64,000 nucleotides of DNA. Origin: an uncultured Tateyamaria sp. (GTDB taxonomy: Bacteria > Pseudomonadota > Alphaproteobacteria > Rhodobacterales > Rhodobacteraceae). This document shows, piece by piece, positions 6,759-15,678 of the stretch (the first letter of the stretch is position 1; every line of letters starts with the position of its first letter). A model generated the notes under the pieces. That model was not told the DNA's origin, made no database searches, and saw only the letters and a list, made by a program, of their open reading frames with translations. A program made the position numbers and the translations under genes. The DNA lies in assembly GCF_947503465.1 (NCBI RefSeq), contig NZ_CANNDN010000001.1:1116001-1180000 (forward strand), read 5' to 3'.

Positions 6759-8627
6759 GTGACCGAGACAGTGCCCCCCCATCAACCGACCGAGGATTCG
6801 CGCGAGCTCTTGCGCTGGATCTGGCACGGCTACCTCAAGAAACACACCGGTTTGATGAGCATCGCGGTGCTGTTCATGCTGATCGAAGGATCCATGCTGG
6901 GCGCGCTCAGCTACATGATGCAGCCCATGTTCGACAATGTGTTCGTCGAAGGGGACGGCGGCATGTTGATCTGGGTCGGTTTCCTGGTGATCGCGATTTT
7001 TATCGTCCGGGCCAGCGCATCCGTTGTCCAGAAACTGATCCTGACGCGGGTCGCGCTTGTAACATCGGCAGCTTTGCGCATGGACCTGCTGGACCGTATC
7101 ATGCTTCAGGACGGTGCATTTCACCAATCACATCCCCCGGGCTTTCTGATCCAGCGCGTGCAGGGCGATGTGGGGGCCGTGGGGGACGTCTGGCGCGCCA
7201 TCATCACGGGTGCGGGCCGCGACTTTCTGGGTCTGATCGTTCTGTTGGGCGTCGCGATCAGTGTCGATCCGATCTGGGCCATGTTGGCACTGATCGGTAT
7301 CCCGGTTCTGGTCCTTCCCGCCGCGATGGCACAACGCTATGTGCGCAAGCAGGCGCGTAAGTCGCGTGATCTGGGTGCAGGTCTGTCCACGCGCCTGGAT
7401 GAGGTGTTTCATGGCATCGTGCAGGTCAAGCTGAACGCGCTCGAGGCCTATCAGGCGCGCCAATATCGCGGCCTGACGGAACGCTTTATCCATACCGAAA
7501 CAAAAACCGCCTTTGGTGGTGCGGCGATCCCCGCGATGATCGACATCATCTCGGGCGTCGGCTTCATGGCTGTCATTCTGTATGGCGGGTCCGAGATCAT
7601 CTCGGGCGAAAAGACCATCGGTCAGTTCATGACCTTCTTTACCGCGATGGGGTTCGCATTTGATCCGATGCGGCGTCTTGGGGCCATTTCCGGGCTGTGG
7701 CAAGCCGCAGCTGCGTCTATCGAACGGGTCAAGGAGCTGATGGACACACCGCTTGCCCTGACCTCTCCGCCCAATGCCAAACCGGCGCCGGGTGGCGTAC
7801 CCGAGGTGCGGCTGGACAATGTCGAACTGGCCTATAGCGACACGCCGGTGCTGCGCGGCGTGTCGCTGACCGCGCGCCCCGGTCAGACCACGGCGCTGGT
7901 CGGTGCGTCGGGGGCGGGCAAATCCACGATTTTCAATGTGCTCACCCGTCTGATCGATCCGCAAAACGGCACGGTCTATGTGGGCGATACCGCGACCACG
8001 ACCATGGATTTGGCCGGCCTTCGCAGCCTTTATTCCGTGGTGACGCAAGAGGCGCTGTTGTTCGACGAAAGCCTGCGGGAAAACATTCTGCTGGGCCGCA
8101 CCGATGTCAGCGATGAACGGTTGAAGGAAGTGATGGACGCCGCCCACGTGACGGATTTCGTGGAAAAGCTGCCAAATGGCCTCGACGCACATGTCGGCCC
8201 GCGTGGGTCGGCCCTGTCCGGCGGGCAGCGGCAGCGTGTCGTCATTGCCCGCGCCCTGTTGCGCGACACACCCATCCTGCTGCTGGACGAAGCAACCTCG
8301 GCCCTTGATGCGCAATCCGAAAAGGTGGTGCAGGACGCGCTGGATCGTCTGTCTGCCGGTCGCACGACGCTGGTCATCGCGCACCGTCTGTCCACAATTC
8401 GCGGCGCGGATCAGATCGTTGTGATGGACCGGGGCGAGGTGGTGGATACCGGCACCCATGAGGAGTTGTTGGAGCGGGGCGGTATCTATGCCGACCTTTA
8501 CCGACTGCAGTTCAAGGACGGCAAGACGGTGATTGATGCCCCGCTGTCGGATGTGCTGCGCAACCGGGAGGACGTCAATGAATCCCGCAGTCTCTTTACG
8601 CGTCTTCGGTCACGCCTGTTCGGTTAG
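6759..8627 (+). CDS. ABC exporter, fused permease/ATPase (MsbA/lipid exporter type)
   Basis: A 622-residue half-transporter that would work as a homodimer in the inner membrane. Six transmembrane helices span about residues 30-325. The ATPase domain follows, with Walker A (GASGAGKST, near 381), Q-loop, signature LSGGQRQR (near 486), Walker B ILLLDEATSALD (near 507) and the switch His in VIAHRLST. The organisation matches MsbA-like lipid or polysaccharide exporters; the cargo is not determined. The start is GTG at 6759. It ends by overlapping the convergent glycosyltransferase gene by 4 nt. Confidence 0.9.
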   Translation: MTETVPPHQPTEDSRELLRWIWHGYLKKHTGLMSIAVLFMLIEGSMLGALSYMMQPMFDNVFVEGDGGMLIWVGFLVIAIFIVRASASVVQKLILTRVALVTSAALRMDLLDRIMLQDGAFHQSHPPGFLIQRVQGDVGAVGDVWRAIITGAGRDFLGLIVLLGVAISVDPIWAMLALIGIPVLVLPAAMAQRYVRKQARKSRDLGAGLSTRLDEVFHGIVQVKLNALEAYQARQYRGLTERFIHTETKTAFGGAAIPAMIDIISGVGFMAVILYGGSEIISGEKTIGQFMTFFTAMGFAFDPMRRLGAISGLWQAAAASIERVKELMDTPLALTSPPNAKPAPGGVPEVRLDNVELAYSDTPVLRGVSLTARPGQTTALVGASGAGKSTIFNVLTRLIDPQNGTVYVGDTATTTMDLAGLRSLYSVVTQEALLFDESLRENILLGRTDVSDERLKEVMDAAHVTDFVEKLPNGLDAHVGPRGSALSGGQRQRVVIARALLRDTPILLLDEATSALDAQSEKVVQDALDRLSAGRTTLVIAHRLSTIRGADQIVVMDRGEVVDTGTHEELLERGGIYADLYRLQFKDGKTVIDAPLSDVLRNREDVNESRSLFTRLRSRLFG

Positions 8628-9292
8628 CGGCGATATTCAGCGGCAAGCCGTTCGGGGCTGACACCTGCGAAATAGCGCAACAGGGTCCACAGATTGCGGG
8701 TGCCGCGGGTCATCCAACCTTGGGCGCGATACTTGTCGGCGCGCGTCACCGCCACGCCGTCCAGTCGGGTCAACCGCCCCCGCAGGGCACGGGCAATGGA
8801 TACGTCTTCCATAAGCGGAATGTCGGGGTAGCCCCCAACCTGCGCATAGAGGTTGCGGCGCACCAACAACCCCTGATCGCCATAGGGCAGTCCGAACCAG
8901 CGTGACCGCAGGTTGGCCCATCCCGCCACACAGCGTCCGCCCCGGTCAAAGGCCAGCCTGAAATAGCCCGCATTGGCCTGCCCCAGATGTGCGATCACGG
9001 CATCCGTCCACCCCGGTGACAACACCGTGTCGGCATGAAGCACGAGGTACCATTCGCCCCGCGCCGCATCGCAGCCGCGCCGCAGCTGTCCGCCGCGCGA
9101 TGCAGCACCCGTGACGATGTTGGCCCCCCAAGCATCCGCCAGCCTGAGCGTGTCATCAGTCGATCCGCCATCGGACACGACAACCTCGGCCAGCAATCCG
9201 GCATCGACGCCTTCCATCAACGCCTCGAGGCAGGCCTGCAGAACGCCCGCGGCGTTCAGCGTTGGAATGATGACAGAGATCGGTGCAGGCAC
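8624..9292 (-). CDS. family 2 glycosyltransferase (TIGR04283-like)
   Basis: A 222-residue GT-A glycosyltransferase. It begins with ISVIIPTLNAAGVLQACLEAL, has the nucleotide-binding VSDGGSTDDT, the metal-binding LHADTVL (DXD-like HAD), and a C-terminal EDVSIARAL acceptor motif. The compact size and the GGQLRRGCDAARGEW segment fit the rSAM/selenodomain-associated transferase group (TIGR04283). I chose the GTG at 9292, which has AGAGGGG upstream; a longer frame to 9442 crosses into the divergent ygfZ. Donor and acceptor are unknown. Confidence 0.85.
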   Translation of the reverse strand: MPAPISVIIPTLNAAGVLQACLEALMEGVDAGLLAEVVVSDGGSTDDTLRLADAWGANIVTGAASRGGQLRRGCDAARGEWYLVLHADTVLSPGWTDAVIAHLGQANAGYFRLAFDRGGRCVAGWANLRSRWFGLPYGDQGLLVRRNLYAQVGGYPDIPLMEDVSIARALRGRLTRLDGVAVTRADKYRAQGWMTRGTRNLWTLLRYFAGVSPERLAAEYRR

Positions 9293-9359
9293 GTGCGCCC
9301 CTCTTTCGGATGGATGGTGCGCTGCTATATGACAAGGGACGCATCGAAAAGGAACTCTC

Positions 9360-10100
9360 ATGTCCGATCGCCATGTCTTTCGTCTGTCCGGTCCAGACGC
9401 CCGCAGCTTCCTGCAAGGTCTGGTGACCAATGATGTCGACAAGATTGACGGGGGCCTGGTCTACGCCGCCTTGTTGACGCCGCAGGGCAAGTTCATGGCC
9501 GATTTTTTCCTCAGCAAGGACGGCGACGCGGTGCTGCTGGATGCACATGAGGCCCAGGCGGACATGTTGCGGCAGCGTCTGAGCATGTACAAGCTGCGCG
9601 CTGATGTTGTGATCGAGGACGCTGGCCTGCAGGTGCACCGCGGGTTGGGCGACGTGCCTGCTGGCGGGTACGCAGACCCCCGGCACCCCGACATGGGGTG
9701 GCGCGCCTACCGCACGGACCCGCAACCGGACACCGGCACGGATTGGACGGCCCTGCGGGTGGCGCACCTGATCCCGGAAACGGGGATCGAATTGACACCC
9801 GACACCTTCATCCTCGAAGCCGGGTTCGAAGCGTTGCACGGCGTCGATTTCCGCAAAGGCTGTTATGTGGGACAGGAAGTCACCGCGCGGATGAAGCACA
9901 AAACGACTCTGCGCAAGGGTCTTGCCCCGGTGACTGTGGCGGGTGACGCCGACAGCGGCACCGAAATTGAGGCAAACGGAAAACCTGCGGGCACGCTTTT
10001 GTCACGCGCGGGCGATCGGGCCATCGCCTATCTGCGGTTTGATCGGGCGACGGGCGACATGAAGGCGGGCGACGCGACGGTGTCGCGGATCGAGGTCTAG
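9360..10100 (+). CDS. ygfZ: folate-binding protein YgfZ
   Basis: A 246-residue tetrahydrofolate-binding protein related to GcvT that supports maintenance or assembly of iron-sulfur enzymes. The diagnostic motif KGCYVGQEVTARM is present at about residues 173-185, with the N-terminal SGPDARSFLQGLVTNDV typical of the family. It is divergently arranged with the glycosyltransferase gene. No partner Fe-S genes are nearby. Confidence 0.92.
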   Translation: MSDRHVFRLSGPDARSFLQGLVTNDVDKIDGGLVYAALLTPQGKFMADFFLSKDGDAVLLDAHEAQADMLRQRLSMYKLRADVVIEDAGLQVHRGLGDVPAGGYADPRHPDMGWRAYRTDPQPDTGTDWTALRVAHLIPETGIELTPDTFILEAGFEALHGVDFRKGCYVGQEVTARMKHKTTLRKGLAPVTVAGDADSGTEIEANGKPAGTLLSRAGDRAIAYLRFDRATGDMKAGDATVSRIEV

Positions 10101-10139
10101 TCACCGGCCAGACGGCCGGTGACCTGCGCGCGTGGGCTC

Positions 10140-10712
10140 TTATTCGGCCGCGATATGCGTGTTCGAACGGGTCCACAGCAAGGGGCGGAACACCTCATCC
10201 ACGGGCGTCTGTGCCATGTGGTTGATGTAGTTCGACATGGTCTTCTGCGCGAGGCCCAGAACCACGTCGAGAACCGCGCGGTGGCCGTATCCTGCATCGA
10301 AAAAGGCAGCCATCTGGTCCTCTGTCACATTGCCACGCGACCGCACCATTTGCAGGGTGAAGGTCCGCAGCGCTTCCAGTTTGGCAGTGGGCAGCGCGGT
10401 TTCATTGCGCAGCGCGTCAGAGATGTCGTCCGACACCTTCATCATCTTGGCAATGCCCGTATGTGCCGGGACGCAGTAATGGCATTCGTGTTCCACGTTG
10501 ATCGTTTGCCAGACAACCGTCAGTTCATCTGCATCAAAGTCGGTTTCGGTGAACAGTTTGTGCAGCACCTGATAGCCTTCAAAGGCTTGCGGGCTTTCGG
10601 ACAGCACCTTGTGCAGGCCCGGCAACCGGCCAAAGGCCTTCAATGAATTTTCCAGAAGCGGCTTGGAACCTTCGGGGGCGGAATCGAGATCGTGGGAGGG
10701 GAAGTTGGACAT
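10140..10712 (-). CDS. carboxymuconolactone decarboxylase/AhpD-like protein
   Basis: A 190-residue all-helical protein of the CMD family. The redox CXXC-type pair and proton-relay His are seen in EHECHYCVPAHTG (about residues 74-86), as in alkylhydroperoxidase AhpD. It probably reduces peroxides or related electrophiles, or acts as a thiol redox partner. The start MSNFPSHDLD at 10712 has AAAGGA 8-9 nt upstream; MIRMSN just before it is less likely. It is divergent from a TetR gene, with two palindromic operators between them, so it is probably the repressor's target. Confidence 0.87.
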   Translation of the reverse strand: MSNFPSHDLDSAPEGSKPLLENSLKAFGRLPGLHKVLSESPQAFEGYQVLHKLFTETDFDADELTVVWQTINVEHECHYCVPAHTGIAKMMKVSDDISDALRNETALPTAKLEALRTFTLQMVRSRGNVTEDQMAAFFDAGYGHRAVLDVVLGLAQKTMSNYINHMAQTPVDEVFRPLLWTRSNTHIAAE

Positions 10713-10756
10713 CCTGATCATCCTTTTGTGTTGGCGATGCACACCAATTGACCTTT

Positions 10757-10799
10757 CTTGAGTGATCATTCAAGTATATATCTTGAGTGAACGTTCAAG
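10757..10799. promoter_or_regulatory. tandem TetR-type operators
   Basis: Two 18-bp partial palindromes, CTTGAGTGATCATTCAAG (10757-10774) and CTTGAGTGAACGTTCAAG (10782-10799), lie 25 bp apart in the divergent promoter region between the AhpD-like gene and tetR. The sequence between and within them is AT-rich (GTATATAT), suitable for a -10 box. Binding would block both promoters, giving autoregulation. Confidence 0.75.
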
Positions 10800-10812
10800 A
10801 AAAGGTGATCCC

Positions 10813-11385
10813 ATGCCGCGCAAACCGCAATATGACCGCGACGACCTGATCAATCGGGCGCGTGACCTGTTTTGGGCGCGTGGGTGGGCGGGGACATCGC
10901 TGAAGGATTTGGAAGGCGAACTGAAGCTCAAGCCCGGCAGCTTCTATGCCGCATTTGGGTCCAAGGACGCGCTGTTTGAACTGGCGCTGCGACGCTATGC
11001 CAGGGATGGAACAGCGCGTCTGCACAACCTGGCCGAAACACATGGCGCGCTTACAGCGCTCAAACTCTACCCGCGATTGGTGATCGACACGCCGGACGCA
11101 CCGGCCAAGGCGTGCATGATGACCAAGACGCTGCTTGAGTTGCAGGCGCAGGATCACCCGTTGGCAGGTGTGGCAAATGACAACCTGCGGCGCATGGAAC
11201 AGGCGTTTGCGCAGCTGTTCCAGCAAGCGCAGGCCGACAAAGAGATCGGTGCCACCTACGATCCATTCAGTCTGGCGCGGCGGTACCAGTCCGATTTGTT
11301 GGGCCTGCGCATGTCAGCCGAACGGACGGGCGTTGATGCGCTTGCCATCGCCCAAGAGATCGCGGACGGATTGGACCGGCTTTAA
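10813..11385 (+). CDS. TetR/AcrR family transcriptional repressor
   Basis: A 190-residue repressor. The N-terminal helix-turn-helix is clear: RDDLINRARDLFWARGWAGTSLKDLEGELKLKPGSFYAAFGSKDALFELALRRY, about residues 8-60. The C-terminal ligand domain carries a Cys in KACMMTKTLLELQAQ, often seen in TetR proteins with TetR_C-like domains. The start ATG at 10813 follows AAAGGTG. The second operator half sits directly before its ribosome-binding site. It likely senses an electrophile or peroxide handled by the divergent AhpD-like protein (inference). Confidence 0.9.
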   Translation: MPRKPQYDRDDLINRARDLFWARGWAGTSLKDLEGELKLKPGSFYAAFGSKDALFELALRRYARDGTARLHNLAETHGALTALKLYPRLVIDTPDAPAKACMMTKTLLELQAQDHPLAGVANDNLRRMEQAFAQLFQQAQADKEIGATYDPFSLARRYQSDLLGLRMSAERTGVDALAIAQEIADGLDRL

Positions 11386-11451
11386 CCGCCCAAGCCCCAG
11401 CAAATCGGGGCGCCGAAGTGCCCCGCCCTCTGCACCGATCATGGCAAGCCG

Positions 11452-12015
11452 TCAGGCGCGCTCGGCGTATTCCATGGTTTCCGTGTTCACCACGATATCT
11501 TCGTCCTGGCCCACAAACGGGGGCACCATGACCTTGACCCCATTGTCAAGGATTGCCGGTTTGAACGAATTGGCGGCTGTCTGGCCTTTGACCACGGGTT
11601 CCGTCTCGACAATCTTGCAAACGACCTTTTGCGGCACCGTCGCGTTCAGCGCCTCTTCGTCGTAAAATTCCACCACGATGGTCATGCCGTCCTGCAGGAA
11701 CGGACGACGGTCGCCCAGCAACTCGGCTGGCAGTTCGATCTGTTCGTAGGTGTCGGCATCCATGAACACCAGCATGCCGTCATTTTCATACAGGAACTGC
11801 TGGTCTTTTTGTTCAAGGCGTACCCGCTCGACCTTGTCGGCGCTGCGAAAGCGTTCGTTCAGCTTGGACCCGTTGCGCAGGTTGCGCAGTTCGACCTGGG
11901 CAAAGGCCCCGCCCTTGCCGGGCTTCACATGGTCGACCTTAACAGCGGCCCACAGGCCATCGTTATGCTCCAGCACGTTTCCGGGGCGGATCTCGTTTCC
12001 GTTGATTTTTGGCAT
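11452..12015 (-). CDS. efp: elongation factor P
   Basis: A 187-residue tRNA-like translation factor that relieves ribosome stalling at proline runs. All three beta-barrel domains are present. The modified lysine is Lys34 in [10 protein letters not shown], as in enterobacterial EF-P where it is beta-lysylated; no epmA or epmB gene is in this window. The start [12 protein letters not shown] is at 12015, within a longer open frame. It is divergent from the small DUF-type gene. Confidence 0.97.
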   Translation of the reverse strand: MPKINGNEIRPGNVLEHNDGLWAAVKVDHVKPGKGGAFAQVELRNLRNGSKLNERFRSADKVERVRLEQKDQQFLYENDGMLVFMDADTYEQIELPAELLGDRRPFLQDGMTIVVEFYDEEALNATVPQKVVCKIVETEPVVKGQTAANSFKPAILDNGVKVMVPPFVGQDEDIVVNTETMEYAERA

Positions 12016-12057
12016 GCGACAAAACCGTGGCAAAAGGTTGATGAAAAGTTGATGCCC

Positions 12058-12086
12058 CCTATATCTCGCGGAAGCATGCCCGGCAA
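12058..12086 (-). promoter_or_regulatory. predicted sigma-70 promoter of efp
   Basis: On the minus strand, TTGCCG (12086-12081) and TATAGG (12063-12058) are separated by 17 bp. They lie about 43 bp upstream of the efp start codon. No other good pair was seen in this 219-bp divergent region. Confidence 0.4.
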
Positions 12087-12234
12087 GACAACGAAATACG
12101 GTGCTGCACCCGCAGCGAGTTATGCGCTGGTTGCAAAGGTGCCATGCAGAAACGGGGTATCCGAATCGGCCAGCTTCGTCCATAACGAGCGTCACGCCGA
12201 AAAGACAAGAGCAAGAATAAAGGAAGGACGACGA

Positions 12235-12555
12235 ATGAAAGATTTCGTTGACGGCACAGCCTTTAACAATGAACAAGGCAACCGTGCACGTAAACTATTT
12301 GCAGCCGTTGTGTTGGCTGCACTCGACGATGCCATCGCCGACGACAAGAAATATGGCAATGGTCCCGAGCAGATTGCCCGCTGGGCACGCTCGCGCGATG
12401 GGCGCGAAGTGCTGAGCTGTGCAGGCATCGATCCAAATGAACGGGTCGTGGAAGGGCTTATGGAATTTGTGGGTAAAGGCGTGCGGACATCCGTCGCGCT
12501 GAGCCGCGAAGAATCTGAGCGGCGCAATGCCGCACAGCAGGCCGAAGCCGCCTGA
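12235..12555 (+). CDS. conserved small protein, DUF6280-like
   Basis: A 106-residue soluble protein starting [22 protein letters not shown] after a strong AAGGAAGGAC ribosome-binding site. It is mostly alpha-helical, with an [21 protein letters not shown] helix and a hydrophilic Ala/Glu-rich C-terminus. I take it to be a Rhodobacterales-specific family (DUF6280 from memory, not checked). No function is known to me. A strong rho-independent terminator follows. Confidence 0.8.
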   Translation: MKDFVDGTAFNNEQGNRARKLFAAVVLAALDDAIADDKKYGNGPEQIARWARSRDGREVLSCAGIDPNERVVEGLMEFVGKGVRTSVALSREESERRNAAQQAEAA

Positions 12556-12578
12556 TCCAAAAAGTTTGCTGCCTTAAG

Positions 12579-12613
12579 GAAAACGCGCTCTGACCGGGCG
12601 CGTTTTCTTTTTT
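12579..12613 (+). terminator. rho-independent terminator
   Basis: Stem GAAAACGCGC (12579-12588) pairs with GCGCGTTTTC (12598-12607) around a 9-nt loop and is followed by a T-rich run. It ends the transcript of the small DUF-type gene and, read in reverse, starts with an A-run and could also serve the convergent hydrolase gene. Confidence 0.85.
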
Positions 12614-12616
12614 CGC

Positions 12617-13195
12617 CTACCCGCTTGCGAAGAAAAAGAGCCATTGGCGGACCACCCAATATTCCGCCGCCAGCAACATCAGAACACAGGGAATGGCCCA
12701 TATGGGCAAGCTGCGTTGCCACAGGATCACGGCGGCCGCTGTTGCACAGGCCGCCTCGACCGGTGCGATCCACGCCGCACCATGTCCCCGATCCCAATAG
12801 CTGAACGGGCTTTCGAACACCCACCAGGTCGCCGGCCAGAAATGTGGACGCCCATCATCGTGATGCAGCGGAAAATCCAGCACCACATGCAACAGCGCTG
12901 CGCCTGTCAGGGCAATTGCCCAGGGTGATTTGTACCAGACCGCAAGCGCACACAAACCGCCCCAGACGACAAATGAATTGTCGATGGCAAAGACGGTTTG
13001 CCATGCATCGGAAAAATACAGGTCGTTGAAAACGACGCTTGGCGGAATGCCCAGCACGGCAAGCGACACACCCGCCATAACGTACAGCGACAAATCGGGC
13101 AACAGCCCCCCTGCAAATGCAGCGGCAAGAATGCGGTTATGCGCCGGTTTGCCGAAGACGGCCGCGCCGACAAGCAGATGCGCAGGTGTGTTCAC
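12617..13195 (-). CDS. membrane-bound YdjM/DUF457-like hydrolase
   Basis: A 192-residue membrane protein. The N-terminal NTPAHLLVGAAVFG...AAFAGGLLPDLSLY, with conserved His and Asp, and the later LLHVVLDFPLHHDDGRPHFWP (His/Asp cluster) match the membrane-bound metal-dependent hydrolase family that is often mislabelled CobQ in this order. I chose the GTG at 13195, preceded by AAGG, because related proteins begin at NTPAHL; ATG at 13210 is the alternative. It lies just downstream of popZ on the same strand. Confidence 0.75.
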   Translation of the reverse strand: MNTPAHLLVGAAVFGKPAHNRILAAAFAGGLLPDLSLYVMAGVSLAVLGIPPSVVFNDLYFSDAWQTVFAIDNSFVVWGGLCALAVWYKSPWAIALTGAALLHVVLDFPLHHDDGRPHFWPATWWVFESPFSYWDRGHGAAWIAPVEAACATAAAVILWQRSLPIWAIPCVLMLLAAEYWVVRQWLFFFASG

Positions 13196-13233
13196 GCCAC
13201 CTTGGCCCATCGCTGACCGAGGCGCGGCAACGC

Positions 13234-14127
13234 CTATTCCAGGTCCTGCGCAGCAAGCGCCCGGTGGATTTCGCGCCGCACCAATTTGCGGACGTTGCGC
13301 GTGATCCGTTCACCCAAAGCGCCTTGCAGCTCTTCACGCACGATGTCGCTGACCAGATCGCGCAACGCGTCTTCGTCCAGCACATCCTCGTCGCTTGAAA
13401 AGATCTGCGCCTCATCCGGCGCAGCCCCGACCGGCGGGTGCTGGTCGGGCGTCGCCATCTCTGGCGCGGCATCAACAAGGTCGTCTTCGTCCGCGTCTTC
13501 CCATTCCAGGGTTGGCGCTTCGGTACCTGCGTTCTCTCCGTCACCGGCCATGTCGGGTTCAAATTCACCCGTTTGACCGGCAATCAGTGTCTCCAGCGCA
13601 GCAATCTTATCGCTGAGCGTATTTGCGTCCGACGTCCGGTCGCTCTCTGGCACAGGCGCGGCGTCGGTCGCTTCATCCTTGTCGATGTCTGCAAAGGCAT
13701 CCTGGATCGACATCAGGGTGTCCTGATCCAGATCCACAGTATCAAGCGTGATCGGTTCGCCTTCGTCATAGTCCGAGGCTGCGTCGGGCTCGTGACGCAC
13801 TTCTTCCGCCGCGTCTTCGGACATGGCGTCCAACTGCGCCTCTTCATCCGAAACATCCGCATCCTCGCGCGACGTATCCTCGGTCACGTCAAAGGCGGGC
13901 ACGGCTTCAGCCTGCGCGTGAACATCCTGCGCAATGTCATCGCGTTCCGCTGTGTCGTTCTTGTTCGGTGCGGCGTCGTCCATGACGCGCAATGCCGGCG
14001 TCAGCACCAGGCGATCAGACGCCACAGCGGATTTTTCCTGTGATTCCGGTCGGTTGTCATCAGACACCAAGCGCCGGATAGACGCCAAAACGTCCTCCAC
14101 CTCGGTGTTGGTCATTGGATCAGACAT
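13234..14127 (-). CDS. popZ: PopZ-like cell-pole organising protein (DUF2497)
   Basis: A 297-residue acidic protein. It has the conserved N-terminal helix EDVLASIRRLVSDDN (residues 10-24), a long disordered middle rich in D, E, A and P (about residues 50-240), and a conserved C-terminal oligomerisation region DEDALRDLVSDIVREELQGALGERITRNVRKLVRREI, all hallmarks of PopZ/DUF2497. PopZ condenses at the pole and anchors the chromosome origin in Caulobacter. Its place near tolC, pcm and valS fits the alphaproteobacterial gene neighbourhood. Confidence 0.9.
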   Translation of the reverse strand: MSDPMTNTEVEDVLASIRRLVSDDNRPESQEKSAVASDRLVLTPALRVMDDAAPNKNDTAERDDIAQDVHAQAEAVPAFDVTEDTSREDADVSDEEAQLDAMSEDAAEEVRHEPDAASDYDEGEPITLDTVDLDQDTLMSIQDAFADIDKDEATDAAPVPESDRTSDANTLSDKIAALETLIAGQTGEFEPDMAGDGENAGTEAPTLEWEDADEDDLVDAAPEMATPDQHPPVGAAPDEAQIFSSDEDVLDEDALRDLVSDIVREELQGALGERITRNVRKLVRREIHRALAAQDLE

Positions 14128-14201
14128 GTCAAAGTACCACTCTCAACCTCAGCCCCAGCTTACCCCGCGGGTGAGAGTCGCACAATACTGTGCTGAAAAC
14201 C

Positions 14202-15635
14202 TTAATCGTCTACCTGCAATGCCCGCAGCACGCGATCCAGTTGCTTGCCCTGCTTGGATTGCTTGGCGGGCCCATCCTTGACCAGATTGTAATATGCAGC
14301 CGGATCATAGATCTGGACCGGCAGGTTCAGACGTTGTGCTGTCAACAGACCCATGGATTCCAGAACTGCATACGCGGCAATATACTGATCCGCCTGCGCA
14401 GAAATCCGGTTGGTTTCGGCATCCAAAAGGTCCTGTTCGGCGTCAAGCACATCCAGCGTGGTCCGCGCGCCCAGCGTCGCCTCTTCGCGCACGCCCTGGA
14501 ACGCGACACGGGCCGCACGGATCTGCTGTTCCGATGCAACAAGGCTGGCGCGCGCCGCCTCGAAATCGGAAATCGCGTTAACAACATCCTGTTGCACATC
14601 ATGGCGGACATTGTGCAGGTTACCGCGCGACGCATCGCGAACCGCGATGGCCCGACGCTCCAGCGCCGTCAACTGTCCGCCCTGGTAGATGGGGCCGGTG
14701 ACATTCAACCCGACAGTCGCGGTTTCACTGGCGTCCGGATCCCCGAATTCCTCGGTCACACGCAGCGTACCGTTCAGCGTGACAACTGGCAGCATGTCTT
14801 TGAACGCGGCTGTCACCAGCAGTTCATTGGCGGACACCTGGCGTCGCGCCTCTTCCATGTCCGGGTGCGTGCGGACGGCAACGGCCTGCGCGGCCTCGAC
14901 CCGGGTTTCGGTGCGCGGCAACGGTGGAAGGCCGGCAAGGCGCCCGGGCTTGCGCCCCACGACGTTTGTATACTCCGCCTGCGCCTGGATCAGGTCACGC
15001 TGGGCATCCGCAAGGTTGCTGCGCGCCTGCGCGACAGCGGCTTCGGCCAATGACACATCCGTGCGGGTCACTTCGCCAACTTCAAAGCGGTCAGAGGCCG
15101 CGCGCAGTTCTTCCTGCAGAAGGCCCAGGTTGTTTCGGCTGAGTGCCACAAGGCTTTCCGACCGTCCGACGTTGAAATATGCCGTGGCTGCCTGCAACAG
15201 CAGCAACTGCTCTACGTCCAGAAGGGTCGCGCGGGTGGCCAGGACCGTTTCCTTGGTCGCTTCGACCCGGGCCGCGTCGGCACCAAAGTCATAGACTTGC
15301 CATTGCAACGCGAGTTCCAGAAAGATCGTCGTGCTGTCAATCGCATTTGTGCTGACGGCCCCCGAGAAACCACGCGAGGTCGACTCTCCGAGCTGTTGCG
15401 TGATGTTGCCGGTCCAAGTGATGATCGGCCGCAGGGCGGCCAAAGCAATCGGAACATCCTCGTCCGCGGCGCGCAGCAACGCGCGGTTCTGATCCAGCAG
15501 ACCGCTGTGGGTGTAGGCCCCGACCAATGCGTCGGCCAGCGTATCGGCCTTTGCCGACAGGCCCCCAACGCCCATTGCCAGCGCACCCAAGACCGCCGTT
15601 GTGTTCAGAAACTTACGCGTCAACTTGCTGATCAT
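14202..15635 (-). CDS. tolC: TolC-family outer membrane efflux protein
   Basis: A 477-residue outer-membrane channel with tandem OEP repeats. An N-terminal signal peptide (MISKLTRKFLNTTAVLGALAMGVGGLSAKA) is followed by the mature DTLADALVGAYTHSGLLDQNRALL. The Ala/Gln/Arg-rich coiled coils and the DVLDAEQDLLDAETNRI segment are characteristic of TolC. The ATG at 15635 is the start; the longer frame to 15803 overlaps pcm. It is 43 bp downstream of pcm, probably co-transcribed. Confidence 0.95.
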   Translation of the reverse strand: MISKLTRKFLNTTAVLGALAMGVGGLSAKADTLADALVGAYTHSGLLDQNRALLRAADEDVPIALAALRPIITWTGNITQQLGESTSRGFSGAVSTNAIDSTTIFLELALQWQVYDFGADAARVEATKETVLATRATLLDVEQLLLLQAATAYFNVGRSESLVALSRNNLGLLQEELRAASDRFEVGEVTRTDVSLAEAAVAQARSNLADAQRDLIQAQAEYTNVVGRKPGRLAGLPPLPRTETRVEAAQAVAVRTHPDMEEARRQVSANELLVTAAFKDMLPVVTLNGTLRVTEEFGDPDASETATVGLNVTGPIYQGGQLTALERRAIAVRDASRGNLHNVRHDVQQDVVNAISDFEAARASLVASEQQIRAARVAFQGVREEATLGARTTLDVLDAEQDLLDAETNRISAQADQYIAAYAVLESMGLLTAQRLNLPVQIYDPAAYYNLVKDGPAKQSKQGKQLDRVLRALQVDD

Positions 15636-15678
15636 CTGCCCTGCCCTCTGATGACGTGCCGGACCGGTCCCTGCCCGG

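Noticed and set aside
7128-8459. 443-codon antisense frame inside the ABC exporter gene
   Set aside because: His/Gln/Arg-rich composition typical of a reverse-strand shadow; the exporter has complete family motifs.
8624-9292. Linking the glycosyltransferase to the ars operon as an arsenosugar pathway
   Set aside because: TIGR04283-type proteins can accompany such pathways, but the genes are 9 kb apart and no ArsM or radical SAM partner is present.
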